Part shown: positions 33,860-42,240 of the stretch, piece by piece
Numbering within the stretch: the stretch's first letter is position 1
Layout of the letters: each line of letters begins with the position of its first letter
The notes under the pieces: model-generated
What the model was told of the DNA's origin: nothing
The model's database searches: none
What the model saw: the letters and a program-made list of their open reading frames with translations, nothing else
NCBI RefSeq assembly: GCF_018595675.2
Contig: NZ_CP092333.1
Coordinates: 458,001 to 522,000 of the forward strand
DNA length: 64,000 bases
DNA from: Flavihumibacter fluvii
Lineage (GTDB): Bacteria; Bacteroidota; Bacteroidia; Chitinophagales; Chitinophagaceae
Direction: 5' to 3'
Position numbers and translations under genes: made by a program

Positions 33860-36637
33860 TTAATGAAGGACGATGATTTTTTCCGTGATTATTTTGCCAT
33901 TTTTATCCTGGAGCATGAACATATATGATCCACTTTGCAGTTGATTCGTTTCTATTTTAATAGTCGAACTGTTTTTTGGGTTCAATAGATTTTGTTGTTT
34001 AACAATCCTGCCAAAAACATCATAAACCATTAGGTTGATTTTGCCTTTTTCAAGATCATTGCCAGTTTTAATATTCACCCAATCCTTAGCCGGATTTGGC
34101 GCAAACCTGGTTCGTGCTTCTAATTCCAGGTTATCTCTGAATTGTATTGATGAGGGCGCTGCCGATGTATTAGTTGCAGTTGCCGTAGCCAGGTTCGGGA
34201 TTGTAATAGCGGGATAAAAAAGGGTTGCTTTGCTATCATTATAAGTAGCCTTAACCCAAACTGGTGCTGATGATTTTTTCAGGAAGGTATAGACCAGGTT
34301 CCAGGAAAGGCCATTATCTATTGAATGTTCAACCAGGTAAGTATCACCTGTTCTCCTGATCCTTACAAAGTCACCGTAAGTAACCACTACATCGGTCAGG
34401 TAGAAAATATTCATTGATGTATAATCGCCACAATAAATTCTATTTGCTGCAACGGAAATCCAAATCTGGTCTGGCGTATAAATATTTTCCAGGGTGTTAT
34501 CATTATCTATAGCGAGTGCTGCATTATTAGGTCCTACGGTCATTTGCAGACTGAAATCTCCAGAAACGCTTGTTGTTGCCAGTGATATTGAATTGGCAAT
34601 ACTGCCACCTTTATAGATATAACTATTGACTTTGGTAACACCCGTGCTTAGTACATTAAAATTAACCATTTGCATTTCAGGTGCTACAACTTTTACAACA
34701 ACATTATCTGTGACTGTGCCGTTTGCATTATCCGTTACAATCCATTGGTAAGTATAGGTCCCTGCCTGCAATTGGGTAAGCGTTATATTGTTTTTTAAGG
34801 AATCAGAAATAAATCCACCGGCCGGGCCACTAATTTTCTTCCAGTATTTTGAATAAATCAATCCATCCCTGTCCTCTTCAGTAGCCGATAAGGTGGTTCT
34901 TGTAGCTGGAAGTTTAAGGACCTGGTCCTCCCCGGCAGATATAATCGGGAGAAGGTTAGGTTTGTTGACCACCAGGAAATCCTTGAGTGTTGCCCTGGCA
35001 GTTCCAAACCTGATCTCATCCATATATATAGTCACTTTATCTACATTTGGAGCTGTGGGGACACCATCCTGGAAGGCCCATTTATACAAGCCCATTTGTA
35101 CATAAGGTTCCCTGCTGTGTGCACTGTCATCGATCCAGTTCCCACCCAGGTATTCATATACCAATTCCCCGTTTTTATATAGCCGCACATACCCGGAGTC
35201 TTTGCTGGTATAATTCCGGTTCAAAATCCAGTCAACCCAAACATTTTTAACGACTGGTCCGACATCATTATATGTTTCAAGTGTTGATCCGTCGGTTAAA
35301 ACTTTAGTCAAAACAAATACATAACGACCGCTATCTGTCCATAAAGCTGTGGGTTGTGGCCAATCATCCGTAAGTGATTTTATATTAAAGAGAATTCCGG
35401 TTGGTGTATTGTAATCTGTATTGGTAGAAGGAATAAGTGTGCTTGCTGCCATCCAGCGCAAATCCAGTGCAGGTCGGTTAAATGCTTCCGTATTCCCCAG
35501 GAAGCCAAGTTGCGTTCCTGCCGGCAGGTAGTTCCAGATAAGTTCAGATTTCAGGTAATGGTAATCGTTACCCGGACCATCGCTTAAATCAAACCTGTAA
35601 GCATATTTGCCCGTCCTTTTATAAGTAGTGGATTGAACGACGGAGCTAACAGATGGATGCCCCTGAAAATAAGTCCATTGGGCTGGTGGTTGGGTGTTGT
35701 AAGACATAGTTGCATAAGGCATACCCGGGATCTCACAATTGTCGTAAAAAATAATATTGGACAAATCGGTTCCGATAAGGAAATCAGAAAGTTTTGCACT
35801 TGCATTTCCAAACCGGATCTCATCATAATAGATCACCTTATTAATGTTAGTTGCCGAAGAATCCAGCAAAGGTGTTGACCAACTATCATTCGTTAAACCA
35901 TGCAACACATAAGGTTCTTTTGCATAACCAAGTTCAGGTGCAGGCCAGTTTGGTCCTGAAATATTGACAACCAGGACACCGTTCTTATAGAATCGCACAA
36001 AACCAGTGGCTTCATGGGTGTAGTTCCTCTCCAGCACCCAGTCTTCCCAATAATCTTTTTTTACTGCCCCCAAATTGACTGCTGTATCTTTTGGCGTGCC
36101 TCCGGACCAGATTGCAGTATGTAAAACGTATTTACCATTTTCAATAGTAAGGTTTTGGGAGGGTATATAATTTTCAGGGTAATTCAATACCTGGAACCCA
36201 ATTGACTCCACATTGGAATCAGGTAGCCAGTTACCCGGCAAATAAGTAGATAAGGCCATCCATCTAAGGTCCATTGGAGTGCGGTTGGTCACATCAGGCA
36301 AACCCATTGATGTTGCGGAAACTGAATCGCTTCCTGCTGGCAGGTAGTTATATACCAATTGATTCCTCCGGTAAGTATCAGATAGATGGGAATTAAGGGA
36401 TCGCTTGATTTCAAAACGATAAGATGACTTGCCTGTCCTGGTGATTGAATCTGATAACTGGAGCCCAGTGGTACTGGTATCGCCAATTTTACCACTCCAG
36501 AAATCATTTGGATAGGGCGAACCCCAGCCAAACTTTGGCGCTGTTTCACACTGGTCATAAAAAATGATACCAGTCTGACTGCTTGCTGCCATTGATAATA
36601 GCAACAGAGGTAAAATTAAAAATCGCACAATTTGCAA
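33860..36637 (-). CDS. Large secreted protein: two polysaccharide-lyase-like domains, PKD-like domain, T9SS sorting domain
   Basis: A 925-aa exported protein. After a signal peptide (residues 1-20) come two homologous domains, about 24-290 and 295-570, each with an R-T-G-K-x-x-Y-R-F motif, a DLRWMA block, an ENGKYVL or DSGRYVF strand, DWVLERNYT or DWILNRNYT, then RFYKNGVLV or RLYKNGELV, and a closing YYDEIRFG or YMDEIRFG. This pattern resembles the jelly-roll of heparin-lyase-I/PL20-type proteins. Next is a PKD-like domain (ISAGEDQVLKLPATRTTLSA), a DUF1349-like lectin fold (about 665-820), and a C-terminal sorting domain starting RFAPNPAKDW. Binding or cleavage of a plant or algal polysaccharide is inferred. 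Confidence 0.85.
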   Translation of the reverse strand: MQIVRFLILPLLLLSMAASSQTGIIFYDQCETAPKFGWGSPYPNDFWSGKIGDTSTTGLQLSDSITRTGKSSYRFEIKRSLNSHLSDTYRRNQLVYNYLPAGSDSVSATSMGLPDVTNRTPMDLRWMALSTYLPGNWLPDSNVESIGFQVLNYPENYIPSQNLTIENGKYVLHTAIWSGGTPKDTAVNLGAVKKDYWEDWVLERNYTHEATGFVRFYKNGVLVVNISGPNWPAPELGYAKEPYVLHGLTNDSWSTPLLDSSATNINKVIYYDEIRFGNASAKLSDFLIGTDLSNIIFYDNCEIPGMPYATMSYNTQPPAQWTYFQGHPSVSSVVQSTTYKRTGKYAYRFDLSDGPGNDYHYLKSELIWNYLPAGTQLGFLGNTEAFNRPALDLRWMAASTLIPSTNTDYNTPTGILFNIKSLTDDWPQPTALWTDSGRYVFVLTKVLTDGSTLETYNDVGPVVKNVWVDWILNRNYTSKDSGYVRLYKNGELVYEYLGGNWIDDSAHSREPYVQMGLYKWAFQDGVPTAPNVDKVTIYMDEIRFGTARATLKDFLVVNKPNLLPIISAGEDQVLKLPATRTTLSATEEDRDGLIYSKYWKKISGPAGGFISDSLKNNITLTQLQAGTYTYQWIVTDNANGTVTDNVVVKVVAPEMQMVNFNVLSTGVTKVNSYIYKGGSIANSISLATTSVSGDFSLQMTVGPNNAALAIDNDNTLENIYTPDQIWISVAANRIYCGDYTSMNIFYLTDVVVTYGDFVRIRRTGDTYLVEHSIDNGLSWNLVYTFLKKSSAPVWVKATYNDSKATLFYPAITIPNLATATATNTSAAPSSIQFRDNLELEARTRFAPNPAKDWVNIKTGNDLEKGKINLMVYDVFGRIVKQQNLLNPKNSSTIKIETNQLQSGSYMFMLQDKNGKIITEKIIVLH

Positions 36638-36764
36638 ATATTAGTTACTGAATAATCTTCGTAACGATACTGGAGGGTGGATTTTGAGGACGATATTGGA
36701 GAGGAAGGCTACGTATGTAGCGGGCAGTAATGTTAATAAAAGTAGGAATAATGTGGAAAATAAA

Positions 36765-36811
36765 CAACAGTCATGCAATATTGCGTGTTTTTACGCTATG
36801 CATGACTGTTG
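36765..36811 (-). terminator. Hairpin after the aconitase gene
   Basis: Perfect 13-base arms CAACAGTCATGCA (36765-36777) and TGCATGACTGTTG (36799-36811), with an inner GCGT/ACGC stem. It lies beyond the acn stop; the minus-strand flank is TTTATTTT. This is the probable acn terminator. The rest of the 240-base gap shows nothing else. Confidence 0.65.
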
Positions 36812-36877
36812 AAATCCCATTTCAAATATCCGTTTTATAGAGAATCCGGTATTTTTAATAGGTAGATTAAATTTTTA

Positions 36878-39145
36878 TTACCCTAAAAATTGCTGCCGGA
36901 TAATATTCAAAGCGGCTCCAGCCTTGAACCATTCGATTTGTTGTTCATTATAGCTATGGTTGGCCAGGATGGTTTCGGTGGTACCATCCTTATGGTGTAA
37001 TACAAGCTGTAGCGGATTACCTGGGGTGAAACTGGTTAATCCAAGGATATCAATAGTATCATCTTCCAGGATTTTATCATAGTCGCTTTTGTCAGCGAAA
37101 GTTAATGCCAGCATACCCTGTTTTTTCAGGTTGGTTTCATGGATGCGGGCAAAACTTTTTACCAAAACAGCCCTAACACCAAGGTGTCGGGGTTCCATAG
37201 CGGCATGCTCGCGGCTGGACCCTTCCCCGTAGTTTTCATCACCTACCACAAGTGAGCCAACGCCAGCGGCTTTATAAGCGCGTTGGGTGTTGGGAACTGT
37301 TCCGTATTCTCCGGTGAGTTGGTTTTTTACTGAATCGGTCTTTTCGTTAAAGAAATTTATAGCTCCGATAAGCAGGTTATTGGAAATGTTATCGAGGTGA
37401 CCCCGGAACTTGAGCCATGGACCGGCCATGGAGATATGGTCAGTGGTACATTTTCCTTTAGCTTTTATGAGGAGTTTGAGTCCTTTCAGGTCCGTACCTT
37501 CCCACGCTGTAAAAGGATCGAGTAGTTGTAATCTTTTTGATACAGGGTCAACAATTACCTGAACGCTACTGCCGTCTATAGCTGGCGCCTGGTATCCGGC
37601 ATCTTCAACTGAAAATCCCCTTGGTGGTAATTCGTCGCCAGATGGAGCATCCAGTTTTACCTGTTCTCCTTTATTATTGGTCAGTGTATCGGTAAGCGGA
37701 TTGAAATTAAGATCACCTGCAATGGCCAGTGCCGTAACCAGTTCTGGTGAACCCACAAAAGCCAGGGTATTCGGGTTGCCATCCGCCCTTTTAGCAAAGT
37801 TGCGGTTGAATGAATGGACGATTGTGTTGCGTTCTTGTTTTTCTGAGCCAACTCTTTCCCACATGCCGATACAAGGGCCACAGGCATTGGCGAAAACACT
37901 TGCTCCGATTGAATTAAATACGTCCAGAAAACCATCGCGTTCAATAGTATAGCGCACCTGTTCAGAGCCTGGGGTAATGTGAAATTCGGATTTCAGCGTT
38001 AATCCTTTTTGGGTAACCTGTTTCGCCAGGCTTACCGCCCTGCTGATATCTTCATAAGAAGAATTGGTACAAGAACCGATCAGGCCTACCTCGATTTTAG
38101 TAGGCCAATTGTTTTTTGCAGCCTCTTCTTTCAGTTTAGAGATTGGAGTAGCCAGGTCTGGTGTGAATGGCCCGTTCAGGTGTGGTTCCAGTTCGTTCAG
38201 GTTGATTTCGATCACCTGGTCGAAATATTTTTCCGGGTTTGCATATACTTCAGGATCTGCGGTGAGGTGTTCTTTAACGGTGTCAGCCAGGGTAGCCACT
38301 TCAGTGCGGCCGGTGGCTTTCAGGTAGCGGCTCATGCTTTCGTCGTAACCGAAAGTTGAAGTAGTTGCGCCGATTTCGGCACCCATATTACAGATTGTGC
38401 CTTTTCCTGTACAACTCATACTGGTAGCACCTTCCCCGAAATATTCAACTACAGCCCCGGTTCCGCCTTTAACAGTAAGAATACCGGCAACCTTAAGGAT
38501 AACATCTTTTGGTGCGGTCCAGCCGCTGAGTTTTCCTGTTAGTTTTATACCGATCAGTTTGGGCATTTTAAGTTCCCAGGCCAGTCCGCTCATAACGTCA
38601 CAAGCATCTGCGCCGCCAACCCCGATGGCGATCATGCCAAGACCGCCTGCGTTTACAGTATGTGAATCTGTTCCGATCATCATACCGCCAGGGAAGGCAT
38701 AGTTTTCGAGCACTACCTGGTGGATGATCCCGGCACCTGGCTTCCAGAAACCGATACCATATTTATTAGATACAGAAGCCAGGAAATTATATACTTCACT
38801 GCTTTCGTTGATGGCACGTTCAAGATCTACCTTGCTATTGTCTTTGGCCACAATAAGGTGGTCGCAATGAACGGTAGATGGAACCGCAACTTTATCGCGA
38901 CCAGCCTGCATAAATTGCAGCAAGGCCATTTGCGCGGTAGCATCCTGCATGGCTACACGATCCGGTGCGAAATCAACGTAACTTTTACCTCTTTCAAAAG
39001 CCTGGGTGGCATCTCCCTGCCAGAGGTGGGCATATAAAATCTTTTCTGTTAAGGTAAGAGGACGGCCAACAATTTTGCGGGCTGCTGCAACCCTGCCTGG
39101 GAAGTTGGCATACAATTTTTTGATCATCTCGAGGTCGAAAACCAT
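36878..39145 (-). CDS. Aconitate hydratase
   Basis: TCA-cycle enzyme converting citrate to isocitrate with a 4Fe-4S cluster. The 755-aa length and layout follow the mitochondrial-type aconitase. The N-terminal part has [11 protein letters not shown] and [20 protein letters not shown]. Cluster cysteines are in [11 protein letters not shown] and [11 protein letters not shown]. The mobile C-terminal domain has [15 protein letters not shown] and [20 protein letters not shown] with the catalytic Ser. The start ATG is at 39145. It is alone in its unit, with a hairpin behind it. Confidence 0.96.
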   Translation of the reverse strand: MVFDLEMIKKLYANFPGRVAAARKIVGRPLTLTEKILYAHLWQGDATQAFERGKSYVDFAPDRVAMQDATAQMALLQFMQAGRDKVAVPSTVHCDHLIVAKDNSKVDLERAINESSEVYNFLASVSNKYGIGFWKPGAGIIHQVVLENYAFPGGMMIGTDSHTVNAGGLGMIAIGVGGADACDVMSGLAWELKMPKLIGIKLTGKLSGWTAPKDVILKVAGILTVKGGTGAVVEYFGEGATSMSCTGKGTICNMGAEIGATTSTFGYDESMSRYLKATGRTEVATLADTVKEHLTADPEVYANPEKYFDQVIEINLNELEPHLNGPFTPDLATPISKLKEEAAKNNWPTKIEVGLIGSCTNSSYEDISRAVSLAKQVTQKGLTLKSEFHITPGSEQVRYTIERDGFLDVFNSIGASVFANACGPCIGMWERVGSEKQERNTIVHSFNRNFAKRADGNPNTLAFVGSPELVTALAIAGDLNFNPLTDTLTNNKGEQVKLDAPSGDELPPRGFSVEDAGYQAPAIDGSSVQVIVDPVSKRLQLLDPFTAWEGTDLKGLKLLIKAKGKCTTDHISMAGPWLKFRGHLDNISNNLLIGAINFFNEKTDSVKNQLTGEYGTVPNTQRAYKAAGVGSLVVGDENYGEGSSREHAAMEPRHLGVRAVLVKSFARIHETNLKKQGMLALTFADKSDYDKILEDDTIDILGLTSFTPGNPLQLVLHHKDGTTETILANHSYNEQQIEWFKAGAALNIIRQQFLG

Positions 39146-39192
39146 AGCTATGTATGTTTGAGGTTTGATATTTTTCCTTTTCTACAGGTATT

Positions 39193-39206
39193 CCGGAAGT
39201 TTCCGG
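39193..39206. promoter_or_regulatory. Palindrome upstream of aconitase
   Basis: CCGGAA-GT-TTCCGG is a 14-base near-perfect palindrome 48 bases upstream of the acn start and about 100 bases before the divergent PspC gene. A further CCGG follows. It could be an operator for either gene; no known motif is recognised. Confidence 0.35.
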
Positions 39207-39308
39207 TTCCGGGATTGCTTGATCAGGAATCGCGAATTTACCGATAAAACCATTCCCTTTTCAACCTTTTCACTATTGAAATTGTTGAAAATTGGCTAAA
39301 TTGGCAGT

Positions 39309-39530
39309 ATGAAGAACTTCAAACACTTTATAGAGTGGCACGTGTTTGGCGTTTGCTCCTCCCTTGGGGAAAAGATGGGCATAGCCCCGGCCACTATCCG
39401 CAGGTATTTTATGTACATTTCCCTGTTAACAATGGGGTCACCCATTATCTTTTACATTTTTACTGCGTTCTGGATGAATGTAAAGCAATACATCACAGAA
39501 GGAAAGCGGAATCCATTGCGAAATTTCTAA
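39309..39530 (+). CDS. PspC-domain membrane protein
   Basis: A 73-aa protein related to the phage-shock protein C domain. FGVCSSLGEKMGIAPATIRR resembles the PspC pattern G-V-C-x-G-L-A-x-x-x-G-I-x-P-x-x-V-R. It is followed by one or two hydrophobic helices (YFMYISLLTMGSPIIFYIFT) and a basic tail. The stop overlaps the stop region of the convergent DinB gene by four bases. The role in envelope stress is by family analogy only. Confidence 0.8.
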   Translation: MKNFKHFIEWHVFGVCSSLGEKMGIAPATIRRYFMYISLLTMGSPIIFYIFTAFWMNVKQYITEGKRNPLRNF

Positions 39531-40072
39531 CCTGTAGTAAATTTTTTGGCCATTTCCTGGTTGAATAGATCAGATTCCCCTTTAGGAATGGAAAGGGATT
39601 TCCATGCGGCGCCCTTGATCATTTTAGCGAGGTAAACAATTTGGCCCACATGCGAAGCGTAATGGGTTAGTTGCCGGTTTATGGCATCCAATACCAGGAG
39701 GGGCTGTTGCCTGATCTTTATGGTATTGCCTAATTCAGCCGGCGTTAACTGGTCAATGGCATTCAACGCGCAGTCCCATCCTTCCGCCCACAAGGCAGCC
39801 ACTTCACCCTCCCGGTTGAACCCGGCAGGTAAGAGAAATTCCTTATCCCGCTCTCGCCAGGGTTTTTCCCCGTCTTCCGTCAGGAAATTAGTGAACCTGC
39901 TTATCATATTGCCATGGAGGTGCTGCACAATAATTGCAATGCTATTTGAATTAGACTCGGGTTGAAAATATAGTTCTTGTTCGCTCAATTGGGCGATTGC
40001 ATTTTCACCTAAAGTCTTGTACATGATGAATTGCTTGCGAACGCTTTGCAAATAAACTGCTTCAAATGCCAT
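39527..40072 (-). CDS. DUF1572/DinB-superfamily protein
   Basis: A 181-aa four-helix-bundle protein. The pattern SNSIAIIVQHLHGNMISRFT and a late NRQLTHYASHVGQIVYLAKM supplies the His ligands of DinB-type proteins, and the early LSEQELYFQPES is typical of DUF1572. The function is unknown; the closest relatives are putative metal-dependent hydrolases or thiol transferases. It converges on the PspC gene and follows the gamma-glutamyltransferase gene, 21 bases apart, in the same direction. Confidence 0.85.
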   Translation of the reverse strand: MAFEAVYLQSVRKQFIMYKTLGENAIAQLSEQELYFQPESNSNSIAIIVQHLHGNMISRFTNFLTEDGEKPWRERDKEFLLPAGFNREGEVAALWAEGWDCALNAIDQLTPAELGNTIKIRQQPLLVLDAINRQLTHYASHVGQIVYLAKMIKGAAWKSLSIPKGESDLFNQEMAKKFTTG

Positions 40073-40093
40073 TTTATGCCTTTTACATAATCA

Positions 40094-41791
40094 TTAATAT
40101 CCCGCTGCAGTATCGTCGCCTCTTTTATCACCAACTGCTTCGATTGTTCCATCCGGAAGAATTCTGATGACGTCGGTTCTTCCTATTTTTCCACGCTTTG
40201 TTACGGTATACCCCATTTTTTGTAAGGCTGAAACGATATCATCCGGAAAATCATCTTCAGCAAAAATCTGATCGGGCAGCCATTGCATGTGGAATTTTGG
40301 CTTATTCACAGCATCTGCTGTATTTAACCTGAAGTCAATAAGGTTAAGCAGGGTTTGGTAAACCGACGTGGTAATAGTAGTGCCACCCGGTGTTCCGGCA
40401 ACGATATAGGGTTTATTATTCTTCAGGACTATTGTTGGGGTCATAGAGCTTAGCATACGCTTTCCTGGTTCAATAGCATTTGCTTCCCCGCCAACTGCGC
40501 CATACATATTGGGTACCCCAGGTTTAACACTGAAATCATCCATTTCATTGTTCAATAGGAAACCTGCGCCACCAACTACAGTATAGCATCCGTAGCCTCC
40601 ATTTAGCGTAGTGGTTACAGAAACGGCATTTCCTTTTTTGTCTACCACACTGAAATGGGTTGTTTCTTCACTTTCTTTTTCAACAGTTCCAGCCTGGATA
40701 TTTTTACTGTTTCCCGCACTATCAGCATGGTAAAGCCGAAGCCTTTCGGTAATGTAGGCATCACTGGTAAGATATTTTACAGGCACTTTATAGAAATCGG
40801 GGTCGCCAAGGAATTTAGCCCGGTCTGCATAGGCAAGTCTTTCAATTTCAGTCATCAGTTGAACCGCTTTCAGAGAATGAAAACCATAATCAGCGATAGG
40901 AAACCTTGACGTCATTTTAAGCATCATAGGCAGTAATACACCACCGCTGCTGGGAAGTGGCATGGTGATAACTTCATGGCCTTTATAGTTAAAGGTGGAT
41001 GGTGTTCTTTCTTTTGCATCATATTTTTTGAGGTCTTCAAAATTGATAATACCGTTTCCGCGCTTCATTTCTTCAACGATCAGCCGGGCTGTCTCACCTT
41101 CATAAAAGCCCTTTTGTCCTGATGCTTTTATCCTTTGTAATGTTTGTGCCAGTTCTTTTTGGATAAGGGTATCACCTGCTTTCCAGGGGATGTCTTTTAC
41201 AAAGGCAGTTGGCCGCGTGTTGTATTTAATAAAATTTGCCCGGTCTTCGTTCAGGCTTTCAGCTTCGGCAGCAGTAATTACAAATCCTTTTTCTGCAAGA
41301 TCGATTGCTGGTTGAATGAGTTCAGTAAACGGCAATTTGCTATATTTTTTCGCAGCAAACATACCAGCGATGGTGCCTGGTACTCCAGCTGCGAGGTGAC
41401 CGTTCTGGCTCTTATCCATAATGGCATTTCCCGCAGCATCGAGGTACATGTCACGGTGCCCTTGTAATGGTGCCTTTTCCCTAAAATCGATGGTGGTATT
41501 CTTGCCGTTTTCCAGGTGTACTACCATGAATCCGCCGCCACCTATATTTCCGGCTCCGGGGTATACAACTGCGAGAGCCAATTGTGTTGCGATTGCTGCG
41601 TCAACTGCATTGCCCCCTTTTTTAAGTATTGAAACACCTACCTGGCTTGCAAGTGGGTGGGCTGTTACCACGGCGCCATTTCTACCGGTATAGGTTTTCT
41701 GGATGGAATAATTATAAGGGTCGAAGGATGATTGCGAAAAAGTTGCCAGGAAGAGGTGAAGTGCAGCTACCAGGGATAAGCAAAATTTCAT
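40094..41791 (-). CDS. ggt: Gamma-glutamyltransferase
   Basis: Exported N-terminal-nucleophile enzyme that cleaves gamma-glutamyl bonds such as in glutathione. The signal peptide is residues 1-19. The large subunit starts with SQVGVSILKKGGNAVDAAIA and GNIGGGGFMVVH. Autocleavage should occur before Thr378 in EETTHFSVVDKKGNAVS, and the small subunit carries TTLNGGYGC and AGTPGGTTITTSVYQ (the glycines and serine/threonine of the active site). 565 aa is usual. Adjacent DinB downstream may be co-transcribed. Confidence 0.95.
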   Translation of the reverse strand: MKFCLSLVAALHLFLATFSQSSFDPYNYSIQKTYTGRNGAVVTAHPLASQVGVSILKKGGNAVDAAIATQLALAVVYPGAGNIGGGGFMVVHLENGKNTTIDFREKAPLQGHRDMYLDAAGNAIMDKSQNGHLAAGVPGTIAGMFAAKKYSKLPFTELIQPAIDLAEKGFVITAAEAESLNEDRANFIKYNTRPTAFVKDIPWKAGDTLIQKELAQTLQRIKASGQKGFYEGETARLIVEEMKRGNGIINFEDLKKYDAKERTPSTFNYKGHEVITMPLPSSGGVLLPMMLKMTSRFPIADYGFHSLKAVQLMTEIERLAYADRAKFLGDPDFYKVPVKYLTSDAYITERLRLYHADSAGNSKNIQAGTVEKESEETTHFSVVDKKGNAVSVTTTLNGGYGCYTVVGGAGFLLNNEMDDFSVKPGVPNMYGAVGGEANAIEPGKRMLSSMTPTIVLKNNKPYIVAGTPGGTTITTSVYQTLLNLIDFRLNTADAVNKPKFHMQWLPDQIFAEDDFPDDIVSALQKMGYTVTKRGKIGRTDVIRILPDGTIEAVGDKRGDDTAAGY

Positions 41792-41875
41792 TGCGTGAAA
41801 ATTATCCCATAAAAATAGGTATTCTTCTTCTTCATCAGACGGGTATTACCTGAGGTTTGAAATAATTTTTGTATT

Positions 41876-42106
41876 TCAGGAGATTAGTTGCTGGTCGGTT
41901 CTGAATGCACAGTTATTCATATTATGATGTGCTTTCATTTGATCTATACCACGAAATAATTCACGGCAGAATTTGGTGGTATGGGTTATTGAACTTTGGC
42001 TGAGATAAGGCGGGCAGGAAGAATATTTCCATACCTGCCAGGTTTCGGTTATGCCATGGTGTAAAGGATTCTGGTGGATATGATTGTATTCGTTGCCTTC
42101 CTGTTG
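41876..42106 (-). pseudogene. Remnant of a REP-associated (Y1/IS200-like) transposase
   Basis: The 449-base gap between ggt and the M14 gene looks empty but the minus strand carries a 77-codon open frame from 42106 to a TGA at 41878-41876. It contains HIHQNPLHHGITETWQVWKY followed by SS, matching the Y-I-H-x-N-P-V-x-x-G-x-x-x-x-x-x-W-x-Y-S-S pattern near the C-terminus of REP-associated tyrosine transposases. There is no plausible start: a TGA blocks the frame at 42109-42107, and the catalytic HUH domain is missing. I read it as the tail of a decayed copy. A hairpin at 42149-42185 lies just upstream of the fragment. Family assignment rests on one motif. Confidence 0.5.
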
Positions 42107-42148
42107 TCATAATCTTCCTTACTGCGAAATCCCCATAAACAGAACCGT

Positions 42149-42185
42149 TTCTTCGCCCCTCGCTTACGACCCGGCGGGTGAAGAA
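42149..42185. repeat. REP-like hairpin near the transposase remnant
   Basis: Arms TTCTTCGCCC (42149-42158) and GGGTGAAGAA (42176-42185) pair with one G-T mismatch around a 17-base loop. It sits about 55 bases before the M14 gene. It might be a REP-type palindrome mobilised by the nearby transposase or a leader structure; a related GGCGGGTG string occurs at about 44793-44802. Confidence 0.4.
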
Positions 42186-42240
42186 CTTATTTCCTTAGCT
42201 TCACAACTTCATTTTCCAACATCATAATTTGTATTAAGAC

